A stretch of DNA of 64,000 nt from Pieris napi (lineage: Eukaryota; Arthropoda; Insecta; Lepidoptera; Pieridae): NCBI RefSeq assembly GCF_905475465.1, contig NC_062252.1, forward strand, positions 8,246,001 to 8,310,000, in the 5' to 3' direction. A program made the translations under genes and the position numbers. The notes beneath the pieces are model-generated. The model did no database searches. It was not told where the DNA came from and worked only from the letters and a program-made list of their open reading frames with translations. Of the stretch, positions 23,580 through 34,859 are shown one piece after another. Within the stretch, counting starts at the first letter, position 1. Each line of letters begins with the position of its first letter.

Positions 23580-24476
23580 TGTGTCCAGACTCTTGCAGGT
23601 TTTTGCTATAACAAATAAACTTTGAGGCCATTGTAATCCGGGTGCTAGTGTATGCCACGACGCACAATAGAAATGAAAACGTAATCCTAAGAATATTCCG
23701 TACTTTCTTATCTCGACATGTCTATGAAATTTTACGTACAACGTGGAATTTAACCACGGCTTGTGTAGGGTGAGTATGGCTTTTAATTATACAAGTTAAG
23801 CTAAAATGTTTACGGAACATCAAAGACACGGAGCATAAAAGGAGTGCAACGGCTGGAATCACTAGACAGAACTTTTGAATTGTTAACTAGGGTTAAAAAT
23901 AATAATTAAGCCCATTTATTTACAATCTTTACAAATTTAGAATATATACGTTTTTATTTTTCTTGTTATCCTAATATCGGGTAAAGGCCTCCTTCAGCTT
24001 TTTCCAAATATGCCTTGTTTTCTCCTTTCGCTTCCTGTTAACGCTTCTCCTGGATCCTTTTTCTTTTTTTTTCATATAGTTGTCGTTCCTCTTTTTGGTG
24101 TTAAAATTAATAAAAAAATAATCTGCTGCTGTTTGGGACTTCAAAATTAGTCCTTAACACAGCGATGAAACCATGAATATAATAACATTTCTTCAACTTC
24201 ACTTTACAGCTTTCACAACATAGCTAGTATGAAAAAAAGGTTTTCGCCTATGATTCGATTTTAAGAAAGAAAAAATATTTGCTTTGAAATAGAGGTTTTC
24301 GAGAAACATGGAAATTACAAGCTCAAAAGGAAAACTTAACACTTTTTTATAACCGTTCACTGTTTACATATGTTTTAGTTGATTTCCTTTGTTCCATTAG
24401 TTTTACCTAAGTAACTGTTATGTCTTAATAAGTTTTGCACTTCATGGTCACCTCTCAGTCTATTTCTTTTTTCTCA
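23580..24476. other. AT-rich DNA, nothing recognised
   Basis: A pyrimidine-rich stretch at 23990-24090 is the only compositional feature. Confidence 0.45.
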
Positions 24477-24762
24477 CAGTGTTGCCTAGAAGAGATCGCT
24501 TGAAAGCGATAAGGCCGCCAGTTGCCCTGTTTTTAATATATAGTGTCAAAACATTATAGAATACTAGGACTGGTATTGAACTGCTATTCAGTATTGTAGA
24601 AAATTAAGTCAACATAATATTACTCATTAGCCATATATATATATATATAAGTATAGGTTAAATTATAATTCATGTAAAGTCGCACTCTCTTTTGTGAACT
24701 TTATTGTAGGAAAAAAATGTACTGTATTTGTGTCTTACTGCGGCGAACTGTTAATAAATAAA
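24477..24762 (+). repeat. Retroposon 3' end (GAGATCGCTT tail)
   Basis: TTGCCTAGAAGAGATCGCTT, GAAAGCGATAAGGCCGCCAG, and near 24700-24762 TTTATTGTAGGAAAAAAATG with CTGTTAATAAATAAAT. Same tail type as at 6085. An (AT)n run (24637-24650) interrupts it. No coding region remains. Confidence 0.5.
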
Positions 24763-24764
24763 TG

Positions 24765-26264
24765 GTCACCCGACAGTAACGAAGTAGTGTTGCCATAAAA
24801 TAGCATTTTATGCGATCTTCAAGTATCATAAAAAGGAGGGTTACATACCGCGGCCGCTCCGATCCGGATTATAAACTTTATAGAGTACGGTTATGGAAAT
24901 TTTTTGGCACTCACTTCGGGCAAGGGTTGAACTTGAGTCCACTTGGTCGCCATTTCTTGAGAGAATAGGTTTTCCAGTTTCGATAATGTAACGGCTCATT
25001 TGTTTATTTGTTTATTCGTTTGTTTAGGGAATTTAGACCACGGAAAGGTTAGATGTTAAATAAAAATCAGATGAGCATCTGTTCTATTAAAAAAAAAAAT
25101 CTTCGTCAGTTCATAACCAGTCGCTTTTTTTATCTTTTAAAATACTGATGTGGTACTAAAATTTGCTTATAATCCAAAACGGTATTAACACGGTGAATCA
25201 AATGATTTGATTATGCGATTGATTCACTGGAGAATATATAATAAACTTTTTAGCATAAAATCGAGCAGTCTGTTTACTTATAATAAATTTAATTAAATGT
25301 TTAATTTAATACGGCATACTGGCATTTTTAAAATTTATTTTTGATGATTTTTAAAACCCATGTTAACAATAAGACGTGATCAAAAATTAAGGCAAGTAAA
25401 ACTTTTACTTTTATTCATAAAATAAAGTTACAAATGTAAAACCCAGATTTAACTAAAATTGTCCTTAGGTGTCCGTTATTCAAATGAGTTTATAATTATA
25501 TTTATAAAACATAATACATTTTTCTAGAGGAATAAAAACGAGAAATTGGCCTTTGATGTTGATCGTGATTATTTAGAGTAGCTTAGTAGTTTTATTTTTC
25601 TTTCCCAGAGTTTTCTATTTAGTCAATCCCACTAGTTTACAAAGTACTGCTAATTTCACCAATGCTTATCATCTTATGGGTCCAGTTGGTCAATTCCCGG
25701 AGAAACAACGTTAATTTTGCCTGTTGTTCAATGTAAAAACATTGTAAATAAATATTGTTCCATATCTTTATCTTTTCATGCAATATTGGTCCAGTAGCTT
25801 GAACCAGTGCCTCTGAACACTTGCTTGTATGAAGGAAAATATCGTGAAAAACCCAGAAAACCTTAGAGTCAAAAATCAATGACGTGTGTCAGACATAGAT
25901 GCTTAAGAAAAATTAAAGAAGATACAGTTTTTTTTTATCTTAAGATGCTCATGTGAACTAAACCATTCTTCTTAATATTTGTGAATGTGTAAATATACAC
26001 ACGTTTCAGCCATTGGATGTAACAAAATAAAGTGAATTTATTTTCCGTCTTTGCCCTTCAAATTGTATGGATTGGTTTAGCGAAGGTTAATATTGTCGAT
26101 TTATAAATGTAACGAAATCAAACCCTATAGTTTAAGAATTTCTCTTGTTATTTTTTATATAGTTGAATTTACTATAAACATCAATAATGCATGTACACAC
26201 TTATCGTCGTTTGTTACGTGAGATCAAAAAGTATAGTTTTTTCTTGACGTTAGTGTTTATGAAT
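24765..26264. other. AT-rich DNA, nothing recognised
   Basis: No family resemblance in the ORF at 25637-25879 and no repeat identified. Confidence 0.5.
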
Positions 26265-26707
26265 ATTATTGATTATTGAATTATTGAATTATTGATTATT
26301 GATTATTGATTATTGATTATTGATTATTGATTATTGATTATTGATTATTGATTATTGATTATTGATTATTGATTATTGATTATTGATTATTGATTATTGA
26401 TTATTGATTATTGATTATTGATTATTGATTATTGATTATTGATTATTGATTATTGATTATTGATTATTGATTATTGATTATTGATTATTGATTATTGATT
26501 ATTGATTATTGATTATTGATTATTGATTATTGATTATTGATTATTGATTATTGATTATTGATTATTGATTATTGATTATTGATTATTGATTATTGATTAT
26601 TGATTATTGATTATTGATTATTGATTATTGATTATTGATTATTGATTATTGATTATTGATTATTGATTATTGATTATTGATTATTGATTATTGATTATTG
26701 ATTATTG
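26265..26707. repeat. Heptamer tandem array (ATTGATT)n
   Basis: About 60 head-to-tail copies of a 7-base unit (GATTATT in register), essentially perfect from about 26290 to 26707. The first units carry variants (GAATTATT). It ends abruptly where LINE 3' sequence begins (AGGGCATTAAAG). The uniformity points to recent slippage or homogenisation, or to a length set by assembly. On the plus strand it is C-free. Confidence 0.95.
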
Positions 26708-26860
26708 AAGGGCATTAAAGATACACATCAGAATGAGCCCATTACATTAAAATTGGGCTAGCTGATGGCGACGTGTATCTCGTTCGTATATAATATTAAA
26801 TTTCTCATGTAAATAAAAAATAATTTTTGTAATGAGAAATAAAGTTCTTTAAACATTTAA
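26708..26860 (+). mobile_element. LINE 3' end, same family as 46216-47679
   Basis: AGGGCATTAAAGATACACAT, CAGAATGAGCCCATTACATT, ATTGGGCTAGCTGATGGCGA, CGTGTATCTCGTTCGTATAT and TGAGAAATAAAGTTCTTTAA match, in opposite orientation, the LINE terminus at 46216-46380. Only the last codons and 3' UTR remain. The 5' break falls exactly at the heptamer array. Confidence 0.85.
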
Positions 26861-27314
26861 TGTTAATTTGCATTGAAATATGATTATAGCAATCATGTGG
26901 AAGAAGGATGGATGCTGCTCTACCTCCGGCCTGAAGGAAGGATTCTCGTCCAGGCTAACCGCTGACTGGCGCGAAGGCTCCAGTAGCTAAGGTCAAGAAG
27001 ATGTATATATCCTTAGGTGTCGGAATGACTTTGTTAGCTCATTTTAAGCTTTGACATCATCGTAGTAATGGTAGTCTCAGATTGTAGATGTACTGTAATT
27101 CTAGTGAATTATCTTAACAATTCAACTAACAAATACGCTAAACTTTTGTGTACCTACTGTTATTTTCATGTTCCGTAGTAATTACTCGTTAAGCGTTAAT
27201 TTCAAGGATATATGCGACTTCATTCGTTCATTATCCTATGTACGTCAAAAAAAATGTCATTAAATTTACATTTATTTCCAATGAATAAAGTAGAAACGAG
27301 TCTAGCAAAGTCTA

Positions 27315-27470
27315 AGTGCGCATTTAACACTTGCTCGTACGGTGAAGGCAAGAGGAAAGCTTGCCGTATGCCAAAAAGTCGGTGTGAGTCGCTCACAGAG
27401 GGCTGATCATCTACTTTATTCATAAAAGCAAATGATGACGAAGCAGTTACTTAAAAATTTCTAATGCTAA
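27315..27470 (+). mobile_element. SINE A fragment, diverged
   Basis: GTGCGCATTTAACACTTGCT, CGTACGGTGAAGGCAAGAGG, CCAAAAAGTCGGTGTGAGTC, GGGCTGATCATCTACTT. Head and tail are missing or decayed. Confidence 0.55.
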
Positions 27471-27887
27471 GGACAACACCAAGAGTTAAGAATATAGGTT
27501 AACAATCAAATGAGCGCCTTTAGTCGATAATTTGTTCAAATACCTTAAGTTTATACACTGTGGGCGTTAAACACAGACTATAGATTAGATATATCGTGAT
27601 AAAGGTCGGCGATATATCAGCCAACTTTAACAATAGGCTTTACTGGGAAATTATTGAAGGCAATTTATTGACTTATTCATGCCGTATTTATAGTTTCACC
27701 CAAAAATAATAATAAATAATCGGACCGTGTGGCCAATGTATACGTATTCGAGTCGATAAGTAATAGATTTAACCCAGTTGCATGTCAAGAAAACAAGACA
27801 TTGAAAAAATATGAAAAATTCTTGTATTAACATTATTTATATATGGGGTAAGATATTTTTTAGAAATCGGACTGCGGTCACTATACA

Positions 27888-28073
27888 GCCTTGCGATTCT
27901 GTAACTCACTTTTCGAACTCGCACAGCGGTTTCCGCAGCGGCGGTCGTGCTCAAATCAGTCGTGAAGCAGTCATTTTACGATTTGGCATTCTGATAAACA
28001 ATAAACTACAAGCTCCCTCCATATGTGAAAACCGCTGTGTGAGTTCGAAAAGTGAGTTACAGAATCGCAGGGC
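27888..28073. mobile_element. Palindromic MITE, copy 5
   Basis: GCCTTGCGATTCTGTAACTC to GAGTTACAGAATCGCAGGGC. The left stem is complete (CGGCGGTCGTGCTCAAATCA, GTCGTGAAGCAGTCATTTTA); the right stem is shortened. Left flank CACTATACA and right flank TGTAGTG give a possible TA target duplication. Confidence 0.85.
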
Positions 28074-28499
28074 TGTAGTGACGTATCAGTGGACGACCGC
28101 AGGAGGTTGTAAAAGGCGTTGTTAGTTAAAAACTTGAAATCAACTAAAGAGGTTGTGTAGTATACATAGACGCCTACAATCACGTCGGGGTCATTAATTT
28201 AGGATGTGCGCGTGAGCAGCTGCTTAGTTAAAGAGTGAAGGAAATTAAACATAATCATAGCTTATTTATTGAATTGTACATTGCTATTTAGATATTATAT
28301 AAATTTTATCATTTAATCGACCTACAAAGTAATAATAAAAATTATTAACAAGAAAATTTAAACAAATTTAAACAGTTTGGTTCCTGTGGCTGTGTACCTT
28401 GAACACTGGCAGCATTTTCTCGCTGTATTGCGATAAAATGCTTTGATTGACTTATTCATGCATAATTATAGTTTCACCCAAAAATAAAAAAAATATAAA

Positions 28500-28550
28500 A
28501 TCTAAGGCCCAGACCTAAAAAGGTTGTAGCGCCACTGATTATTATTATTA
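28500..28550 (+). mobile_element. SINE A 3' tail fragment
   Basis: ATCTAAGGCCCAGACCTAAA then AAGGTTGTAGCGCCACTGAT and (TTA)n. Only the last 50 bases survive, next to a TTATT microsatellite. Confidence 0.7.
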
Positions 28551-28589
28551 ATATTTGATTGAGCGCAGGAAGAACGACCGGCGCTACCA

Positions 28590-28764
28590 GCCTTGCGATT
28601 CTGTAACTCACACAGCAGTTTTCCCAGTGGCGGTCACGCTCAAATCAGTCGTAAAGCAGTCATTTTACGATTTGGCAAACTGATAAACAATAAACTACAA
28701 GCTACCTCCTTATCACCGCTGCGAAAACCGCTGTGTGAGTTCGAAAAGTGAGTTACAGAATCGC
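28590..28764. mobile_element. Palindromic MITE, copy 6
   Basis: GCCTTGCGATTCTGTAACTC, then CACACAGCAGTTTTCCCAG (ACTTTTCGAA missing), the left stem to ATTTTACGATTTGGC, the usual AACAATAAACTACAAGCT centre, and a short right stem ending AGTTACAGAATCG. The terminal GCAGGGC is lost. It lies about 500 bp from copy 5. Confidence 0.82.
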
Positions 28765-28769
28765 TTCAC

Positions 28770-29099
28770 TTGTACGCTACATACTGTCACTATACAAAGT
28801 GCGTGGTATAACTAAATAAAACCCTATAATATTAACAAAATGTACCAAAAAACACCTGTACCTAACTTTTCTATTGGGAAATAAACCTCTATCATAACAA
28901 CTTTCAAACAGGTATTTTGATCAATAGTTTAGGGTTAAATTACCGATTTTACCACACAAAAGGTCAAACTTACCCATACCGAAGTGAGAATGAAAGGGTT
29001 AATATCACTTTGCCCAACTTTGCTTTTGTCGCAGTGAAAACAATTTGTTTCGCGGTCAAAGTTATTTGAGGCTTCATTGCTTGAAAGGTTGTTTTAGAT
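28770..29099. other. AT-rich DNA, nothing recognised
   Basis: No coding or repeat structure seen. Confidence 0.4.
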
Positions 29100-29640
29100 T
29101 TATCCTGATTCATTTAGATAAATAAATAAAATAAAAATGTGTTTATTCATTATAAATACATAAAATAAAATAAAAATATGTTTATTATGGAACATTAAAT
29201 TTGAATTTGTCGGCATCCCTACTCATCGGCAAAGAAGACAGAGGGTGTAGGCCGAGAGAAAAAGCCGGCGTAAAAAACTCTCGGTACTCTTTTAAAACAG
29301 CAAATCATCAAACAACACTTATTTAAAACAAATATCGCAAATTAATTAGAAGTAGCCTGTCTAGCACTAGTCCCAGGCCCTTTTATCAACTAGATAATCG
29401 TTGACTTTATAGTAAGCCTTTTTACACAGCTTTTCTTTAATACATTTCTTAAATTTATTGAAAGGCAGAGATAACAGAGCCTCTGGGATTTTATTAAAGA
29501 AGAGTATCCCTTTCCCCAAAAAAGAATTACTAACTTTATATAGTCTAGTACGGGGAAATTGCAGCCTGCGTTTGTTCCGTGTATTAACATTGTGCTTATA
29601 GCATAGGTATGCTTACAGATTTGGGAACCCTTTTAAGTAA
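29100..29640 (-). pseudogene. LINE ORF2 C-terminus plus 3' UTR
   Basis: The minus strand from about 29610 reads NTRNKRRLQFPRTRLYKVSN, SFLGKGILFFNKIPEALLSL, PFNKFKKCIKEKLCKKAYYK and VNDYLVDKRAWD, then a stop near 29371. The NTRNK...P..RL.K..NSFLG...F.NKIP...NKFK..IK..L..KAYYKVNDYL pattern is the usual C-terminus of many insect LINE reverse transcriptases. Upstream there is a stop or frameshift near 29630 and no RT core. The 3' end carries two TAAAATAAAATAAAAATnTG blocks (29120-29180). Confidence 0.78.
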
Positions 29641-29814
29641 GAAATACCTGTGTCAGGGTTCCCAGCTCTTCCATAACAAACTTAATTATAAATTTCTTAA
29701 AATATATTTATAAATAATTTATTTACATCTTTTATTTTATGTTATCAACACGCCTCAGTGCATGAGTGAGTGAGCGGGTGTATGTTAGTGAATGAGTAAG
29801 TGTGTGGGTACAAA

Positions 29815-30139
29815 TTATATAAAATTCTCGTGTCACAATATTCGTTCCCATACTCCTCCGAAACGTCTCGACCGATTCTAATGAAATTTTTTATGCATAT
29901 TCAGTGAGTCTGAGAATCGGCAACTATCTATATTTCAAACCCCTAAGTTATAAAAAATTTTTTATTATTTGGATAACATTTTTTATTTTTATTTTTTTAT
30001 GATTCAACATATAAAAATACATTTCACCCCTCTACGATTAAGCCCTTTTTTATTAAAGTAGATAGTTAATTTTATTGAATTTAAAAAAAAGTCGTAAAAA
30101 AAATATACATGGCAAAACAACGTTTGCCGGGTCAGCTAG
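29815..30139 (+). mobile_element. Helitron-like non-autonomous element
   Basis: TTATATAAAATTCTCGTGTC at the start and CGTTTGCCGGGTCAGCTAG at the end, followed by T. Interior words CTCCTCCGAAACGTCTCGAC and CTGAGAATCGGCAACTATCT match the copies at 20269 and 44474 with more divergence. The 5' TC is not preserved. A GTGAGTGAG-rich stretch precedes it. Confidence 0.75.
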
Positions 30140-30144
30140 TATGT

Positions 30145-30590
30145 TATAAAATATTCAAGGTTGGAGATCTAGTCTTAATAAAGGATATACTCGTACTATC
30201 AAAAGAACATCAAAGATAGATCTACATCAGTTTACGAAGTCTATAAGCACTCAAAGTTAAGTGACTATACATGCCTTAAGTGTGATAAAAGGAATTCCTT
30301 GTTTAAGGCTAAGACCTAAATTAACCAGATCTGTTGGTTATTATGACGATATTAAAATGGTAGTGAGTTGCTAACATAAGCAAAACTTATAACTGCGGTA
30401 ACTACGACTATGTCTTTGCGTGTTGTTCCCACGAGAATGTAAGTGCGTGCTGCTATTTCACCATGCCTCCTGCTCATAGAGGACAAATCTTTATTTTTAA
30501 TTTATTTTATTATTATTTATTACTTAAGCTATCATGTGGAACATGGTGTAATGGTTGCAGCTCCTTACAAACGTTGTGTAAAACAAAAAC
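30145..30590. other. AT-rich DNA, nothing recognised
   Basis: No coding or repeat structure seen apart from chance ORFs. Confidence 0.4.
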
Positions 30591-30594
30591 TTGG

Positions 30595-30780
30595 CGATTA
30601 AAAAGAGTGGCGGGGAGTTTATTGCCAGTTCTTCTCTACCGTTCTACGCATTGATTTGAGAACTGGCAGTAAATGTAAAATTAGAAGCAGTAATATGTAT
30701 TTCTGTACTGACGAGTCATAAGTGTACATTATGTTACCTACATGATTAAATGATTTTTTACTTTTTACTTTTATTACCAA
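30595..30780 (+). repeat. Interspersed repeat type D, with tail
   Basis: GAGTGGCGGGGAGTTTATTG, CCAGTTCTTCTCTACCGTTC, TTGATTTGAGAACTGGCAGT, GTGTACATTATGTTACCTAC and ATGATTAAATGATTTTT. Plus-oriented, with the A/T-rich tail that the shorter copies lack. It looks like a LINE or SINE 3' region. Confidence 0.6.
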
Positions 30781-30969
30781 TATAGTTAATCGTTATGAAT
30801 ATACTACTAGCAAAGTCGTTAACATTAAAAAAATTCAAAGATCCAACACCATTTTTTATAATTTCCACTTAATTACAAGACTTATATATATATTAGTACG
30901 TATTAAAGTATATTAAAACTTAAAACTAAAAAAAATCGGTTGTCTGTAGAGTCGGTTTACAGACGATAG

Positions 30970-31305
30970 TTGAACGTGACAACGTCATAAGAAATACTGC
31001 ATTTTTCAAAAGAAAATTTTAATTTTATTAGTTTGATAGATATTTTATGTGGATATAGAGGAGGTAAATGGAAATCACAATTGAATTGATCACTTTACAT
31101 TTATTTGTACGCATAAATATAATTATGTCAGTTTTTTAACGAACGCGGAGGACGATTGTGCCTCTTTGTCGCTTGTTCCGCGCTCTCGCTTGCACTTCAA
31201 GCCTTAAATGGAACGCCTCAGAGCGAGGTAACGCCGAATGCGTCATGTTTTTTCGTGCGTGCAGCCGGCTCCATCGAATTATAAGACGTTGTCACGTCAA
31301 AAGGG
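30970..31305. mobile_element. TIR element (about 336 bp)
   Basis: GTTGAACGTGACAACGTCAT at 30970 is answered by ATAAGACGTTGTCACGTCAA ending near 31302, giving inverted termini of about 20 bp. The interior includes a GC-richer part (GAACGCGGAGGACGATTGTG, GTGCAGCCGGCTCCATCG) that I recall as a recurrent lepidopteran repeat; that recollection is not checked. The ORF at 31158-31490 crosses the right end and is not a gene. Confidence 0.5.
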
Positions 31306-31636
31306 CACATGCAGTCCATTGCAGTGACTTGTTAGGGCAATCCAGGTTTCCCGCTATTACCTCCCGTTATGATCTATTGACTTTTTTTACACCATTTAGT
31401 GAAACCTTTTGCGGCAAGTCACGGACTAGTTCAGATAATCTTCGCCTTAATGCCAAGCCTTCTCAACGATCGATTTTAAAACTCGTTTGATCTTTTGTCA
31501 GCTTTGCGGCTGTCCTTTGTTCATCTTCGCTTAGAGCTTAATTTTTTTATCTGAACAAGATTATCTCACAGCCTTTTTAATTCATCATCCGAGCTTCAAT
31601 ACAAACTAAAACCGTTATTGAATATTTACTTCACTA

Positions 31637-32287
31637 CATAGTATAAAACAAAGTCGCTTTCTCTGTCCCTATGTCCCTTTGTATGCTTAAATCTTTGAAA
31701 CTACGCAACGGATTTTGATGCAGTTTTTTTTAATAGATAGAATGATTCAAGAGGAAGGTTTATATGTATAATAACATCCATTAAATAGTGGAAAAGTACT
31801 GTTATTTTTGAGGTTTCTAATGTGATGTCGTAAATAATTACATTTTTACGCTTACATTGCAAACGCAGGCTGAACCCAACGAGTTTTATCAAAATAATGT
31901 ATAAGTATTGTACACATTGAAAAGGTCTACAGAAAAGTCCGTGATGGTATATGTCTATCTCTTATGGATAACCCACAATAACTTTTTTTTGTCATTTACT
32001 TTTTACGTCAAATAATGGCTAATTTTCGAAGCGATTTTAACCAATACAGCATAAATCCTTATCCAATTAAAACCTTAAAAATTTAATACCTTAAATAAAT
32101 TGTTGATTTAATATAGATTTATATGGCCCTTTACAGCATATGATATAAATGAATATTTTCGATGATATTACAAATTTAATAATTGCGGGACGCAGCGCGT
32201 CGGAGGCCGCGGTTCTCCCTATACTCTATAGCACTTTGAATTTAGTATCAGCATTGCATCCGTGCGAAGCCGGGGCGGGTCGCTAGT
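31637..32287 (+). mobile_element. Helitron-like or related element
   Basis: Starts about TATAAAACAAAGTCGCTTTC and CTCTGTCCCTATGTCCCTTT; ends GCGAAGCCGGGGCGGGTCGC then TAGT. This AAGTCGCTT...CGGGTCGCTAGT layout is another widespread lepidopteran non-autonomous type. No coding capacity. Classification is less certain than for the CAGCTAG-ended copies. Confidence 0.5.
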
Positions 32288-32477
32288 AATTAATATTATT
32301 ATAGCTTAAGCTGTACTTGTTTTTTAGAGAATTAACTTAGCATAAATTACTTATTATTGTGTAGCCAAAAAAACCCTTTGTATCTATGTGTTATTCTGTG
32401 CGTTCTCTTCTGCATGTTTCGTGATCATTTGTTTATTCTTAAAGACACATCCCACGTTTTATGGGTCTAAGTCGGAC

Positions 32478-32728
32478 GTCTCATTGGTCTAGTGGTTAGT
32501 ACCCCTGACTGCGAATCCATGGGTCCTGGATTCGATCCCTGGCTGAGACGAACATCGATGTGATGAGCATTTGGTGTTGTGCTTAGGTCTTGGGTGTTTA
32601 AATATGTATTTATATGTCTATATATCTATTATATGTATGTATATCCGTTACCTAGTACCCATAATACAAGCTTCACCAGCTTAGCATGGGACTATGTCAA
32701 TTGGTGTGAATTGTCTTTAAAAAAAAAG
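32478..32728 (+). mobile_element. SINE B, full length
   Basis: TCATTGGTCTAGTGGTTAGT with box A, box B as GGATTCGATCCCTGGCTGAG (one base off the better copies), ACATCGATGTGATGAGCAT, the TCTATATATC stretch, CAGCTTAGCATGGGACTATG and GTGTGAATTGTC, followed by A9. Immediately beyond the A-tail lies a minus-strand SINE A piece. Confidence 0.85.
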
Positions 32729-32730
32729 TC

Positions 32731-32842
32731 ATGCCGGTTTCTTCACGATGTTTCCCTTTGGCTGAAAGTACATTGGTGCACAGCAGGGATTTGAACCTCC
32801 GACCTCAGAAATAAGAGTCGCAAACTGATGCCACTAGGACTC
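32731..32842 (-). mobile_element. SINE A 5' part
   Basis: Minus-strand copy: box A region around CTAGTGGCATCAG, a mutated box B, TGTGCACCAATGTACTTTCA and AACATCGTGAAGAAACCGGC. It is cut off exactly at the A-tail of SINE B, suggesting SINE B inserted into it or joined it. Confidence 0.7.
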
Positions 32843-33137
32843 AATTATTGAATAAGTTATAAATAATATTTTTAACAGTCCTATATAAAACGAAAAGCGT
32901 AACTTATTGTCTCGGTCGTTCAAGTGACTTCGGCGAAAGAAAAATCATATTAGATTTTTCATACGGGTGTTCTGTCGCGCTTAATATTGGCTCTGATTTC
33001 TTTCCGACTCTAGTATGTCGAAAACGTGTCAAAGTCTAATATATCTCAGAAGTTATTCATAGTTTACGATAAGTGTCCAATTTGACAATTGGACCGGTAT
33101 TTTTGCATTCTAAACTTTAAAAAAAAACATTATAAAT

Positions 33138-33422
33138 CAGTGGCGCCTCTTTTAGGTCTTTTAGGTCTTGGCCTTGGTCATGATCATTTTTTAAATCTAA
33201 TAGGCAAGTATGTGATCAGCCTCCAGTGCCGACGCCGACGACTTTTTGGTGATGGAAAACACCGACATGTCTTAGACCCTAAGACATGTCGGTGTTTTCC
33301 ATCACCGTTCGAGCAAATGTTAAATGCGCCCATAGAAAGAAAGTCCATTGGTGCACAGCCGGGGATCTAACCTACGACCTCAGCTATGAGAATCGCACGC
33401 TGAAGCCACTAGGCCAACACTG
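33138..33422 (-). mobile_element. SINE A with internal inverted duplication
   Basis: A complete minus-strand SINE A from GTGTTGGCCTAGTGGCTTCA (33422 leftward) to the GGCGCCACTGATTT end at 33138. In the middle an extra block, TGATGGAAAACACCGACATG and TCTTAGACCC, stands in the opposite orientation next to its normal counterpart, making a 59 bp palindrome (separate entry). Head and tail are otherwise normal. Overlapping ORFs here are SINE-derived. Confidence 0.85.
33248..33306. repeat. 27 bp inverted duplication inside SINE A
   Basis: GGTGATGGAAAACACCGACA plus TGTCTTA, a five-base centre GACCC, then TAAGACA plus TGTCGGTGTTTTCCATCACC. The arms match perfectly, and no other SINE A copy here has the inverted arm. 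This is the signature of a strand or template switch during replication. Confidence 0.9.
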
Positions 33423-33599
33423 CTCCTGTTCTAAACTTAAACCTACTATTAAATCCTTTCAAACCATTTCATCTATTAATTGTTGACCCACTTGACAGCT
33501 CAAACACGGTATGAGTTAAGGCCATATACTAGTTTCCTTGCTATGTTTTCAGCGCTCGAGTATTTGTGAATTAAAATTGGTGCACAGCACATTCAACGG

Positions 33600-33880
33600 C
33601 TCATTGGTCTAGTGGTTAGTACCCCTGACTGCGAATCCATGGGTCCCGGGTTCGATCCCCGGCTGAGACAAACATCGATGTGATGAGCATTTGGTGTTGT
33701 GCTTAGGTCTTGGGTGTTTAAATATGTATTTATATAGACAACAAAACAACGGATATACATACCTATTATAGATAGATAGACATCTATCTATAATAGGTAT
33801 GTATATCAGTTGCCTAGTACCCATAACACAAACTTCAGCAGCTTAGCATGGGACTTGGTCAATTGGTGTGAATTGTCCAA
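33600..33880 (+). mobile_element. SINE B with internal inverted duplication
   Basis: Head: CTCATTGGTCTAGTGGTTAG, box B GGTTCGATCCCCGGCTGAGA, ACATCGATGTGATGAGCATT. After TATGTATTTATAT an inverted block AACAACGGATATACATACCT and ATTATAGATAGATAG is inserted before the normal continuation ATCTATCTATAATAGGTATG. The 3' end (GCTTAGCATGGGACTTGGTC, GTGTGAATTGTCC) is normal. Intact boxes A and B would allow pol III binding. Confidence 0.85.
33752..33807. repeat. 26 bp inverted duplication inside SINE B
   Basis: GATATACATACCTATTATAG plus ATAGAT, a four-base centre AGAC, then ATCTAT plus CTATAATAGGTATGTATATC. The arms are perfect. SINE B copies at 13967, 32478 and 50205 have only one orientation of this segment. 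Confidence 0.9.
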
Positions 33881-33884
33881 TAAA

Positions 33885-34855
33885 AAATAATAAAAAATAC
33901 TAGTATACATTCTAATTATTAAACGAATGTTCGTTTTCCTAATAATAACCTTTAGAATCGCTGGTATTCCCTTTCACATAGAGATACTTTAATTAACATG
34001 TAATATTGAAACAAAGCTAATTATAGTTTGTAAAAGGCCCCTTATGAATATGCTTCACTGTACTATGCACGTTAATTAATAATTCAGGGTTCTCCTGAAA
34101 AAAATCCCTAACAGCACCTTTAGACATACACATATCGCAAATACATTAATATTCCAATTCAATATATACCTCGTACAAAGATTTAGTCTAGCTAATCAAA
34201 GGACGAACTCTGCCAGTATCTTCAAAACCTTGCCTAAAGGGATTCCTTTTACTAATATATTTTAGTTATTATATTTCAAGGTTAGTTATTGTTTTTTGCT
34301 ATAGATTTTACTTTTATATCTAATTGATTTTACTGTAGTATGTTTACTTAAACAATAGTTATATATCTTGATTAATAATTAATCTCCAAAAAAGAGTTTG
34401 ATAGTTTAAACATATTTTAAAAGTCGATTTGGTACGTCTGTAGATGACCACAATTTGCGACTAGAAACAATACATCCGGAATGGCGATATCGAAGTGTTG
34501 CGGAGTGCTAAGTACATATACAGCATGTCGATATCTACCCTTGAGGTCAGCTGGTTTGTTTTTACTGGTCAACATTGCCTTAGAACTGTCAAAGGCGAAA
34601 CCTGTGCGCGATTTAGGAACTATCCCTTAGTGACGTTTAATTTATCTATTCTTGTACTTTCTTGTGCTTCCTTTTCTTTAATTGTATAACAACTCTTATC
34701 ATTCAACTTCGTTCCTTCTGTATATGTTGTAATCATTATTATATACTTTTAAAGTCAAGAAGTTTTCTTTGTCTTCCCACTGCGGCAACTACCTAGCCTA
34801 TAAACTATTATTATATGGTGCTCGCCTCTCGCGCACCTATAGGGTAGTGTGAAGT
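33885..34855. other. AT-rich DNA, nothing recognised
   Basis: The ORF at 34495-34689 has no family resemblance. Confidence 0.45.
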
Positions 34856-34859
34856 ATGG

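Noticed and set aside
26265..26707. CRISPR array
   Set aside because: Direct 7-base tandem units without spacers in a eukaryotic context; a microsatellite-type array.
31158..31490. 110-codon ORF in a GC-richer patch
   Set aside because: Crosses the end of a TIR element and has no recognisable motif.
33089..33486. Two overlapping ORFs of 66-93 codons
   Set aside because: They translate a minus-strand SINE A and its inverted duplication.
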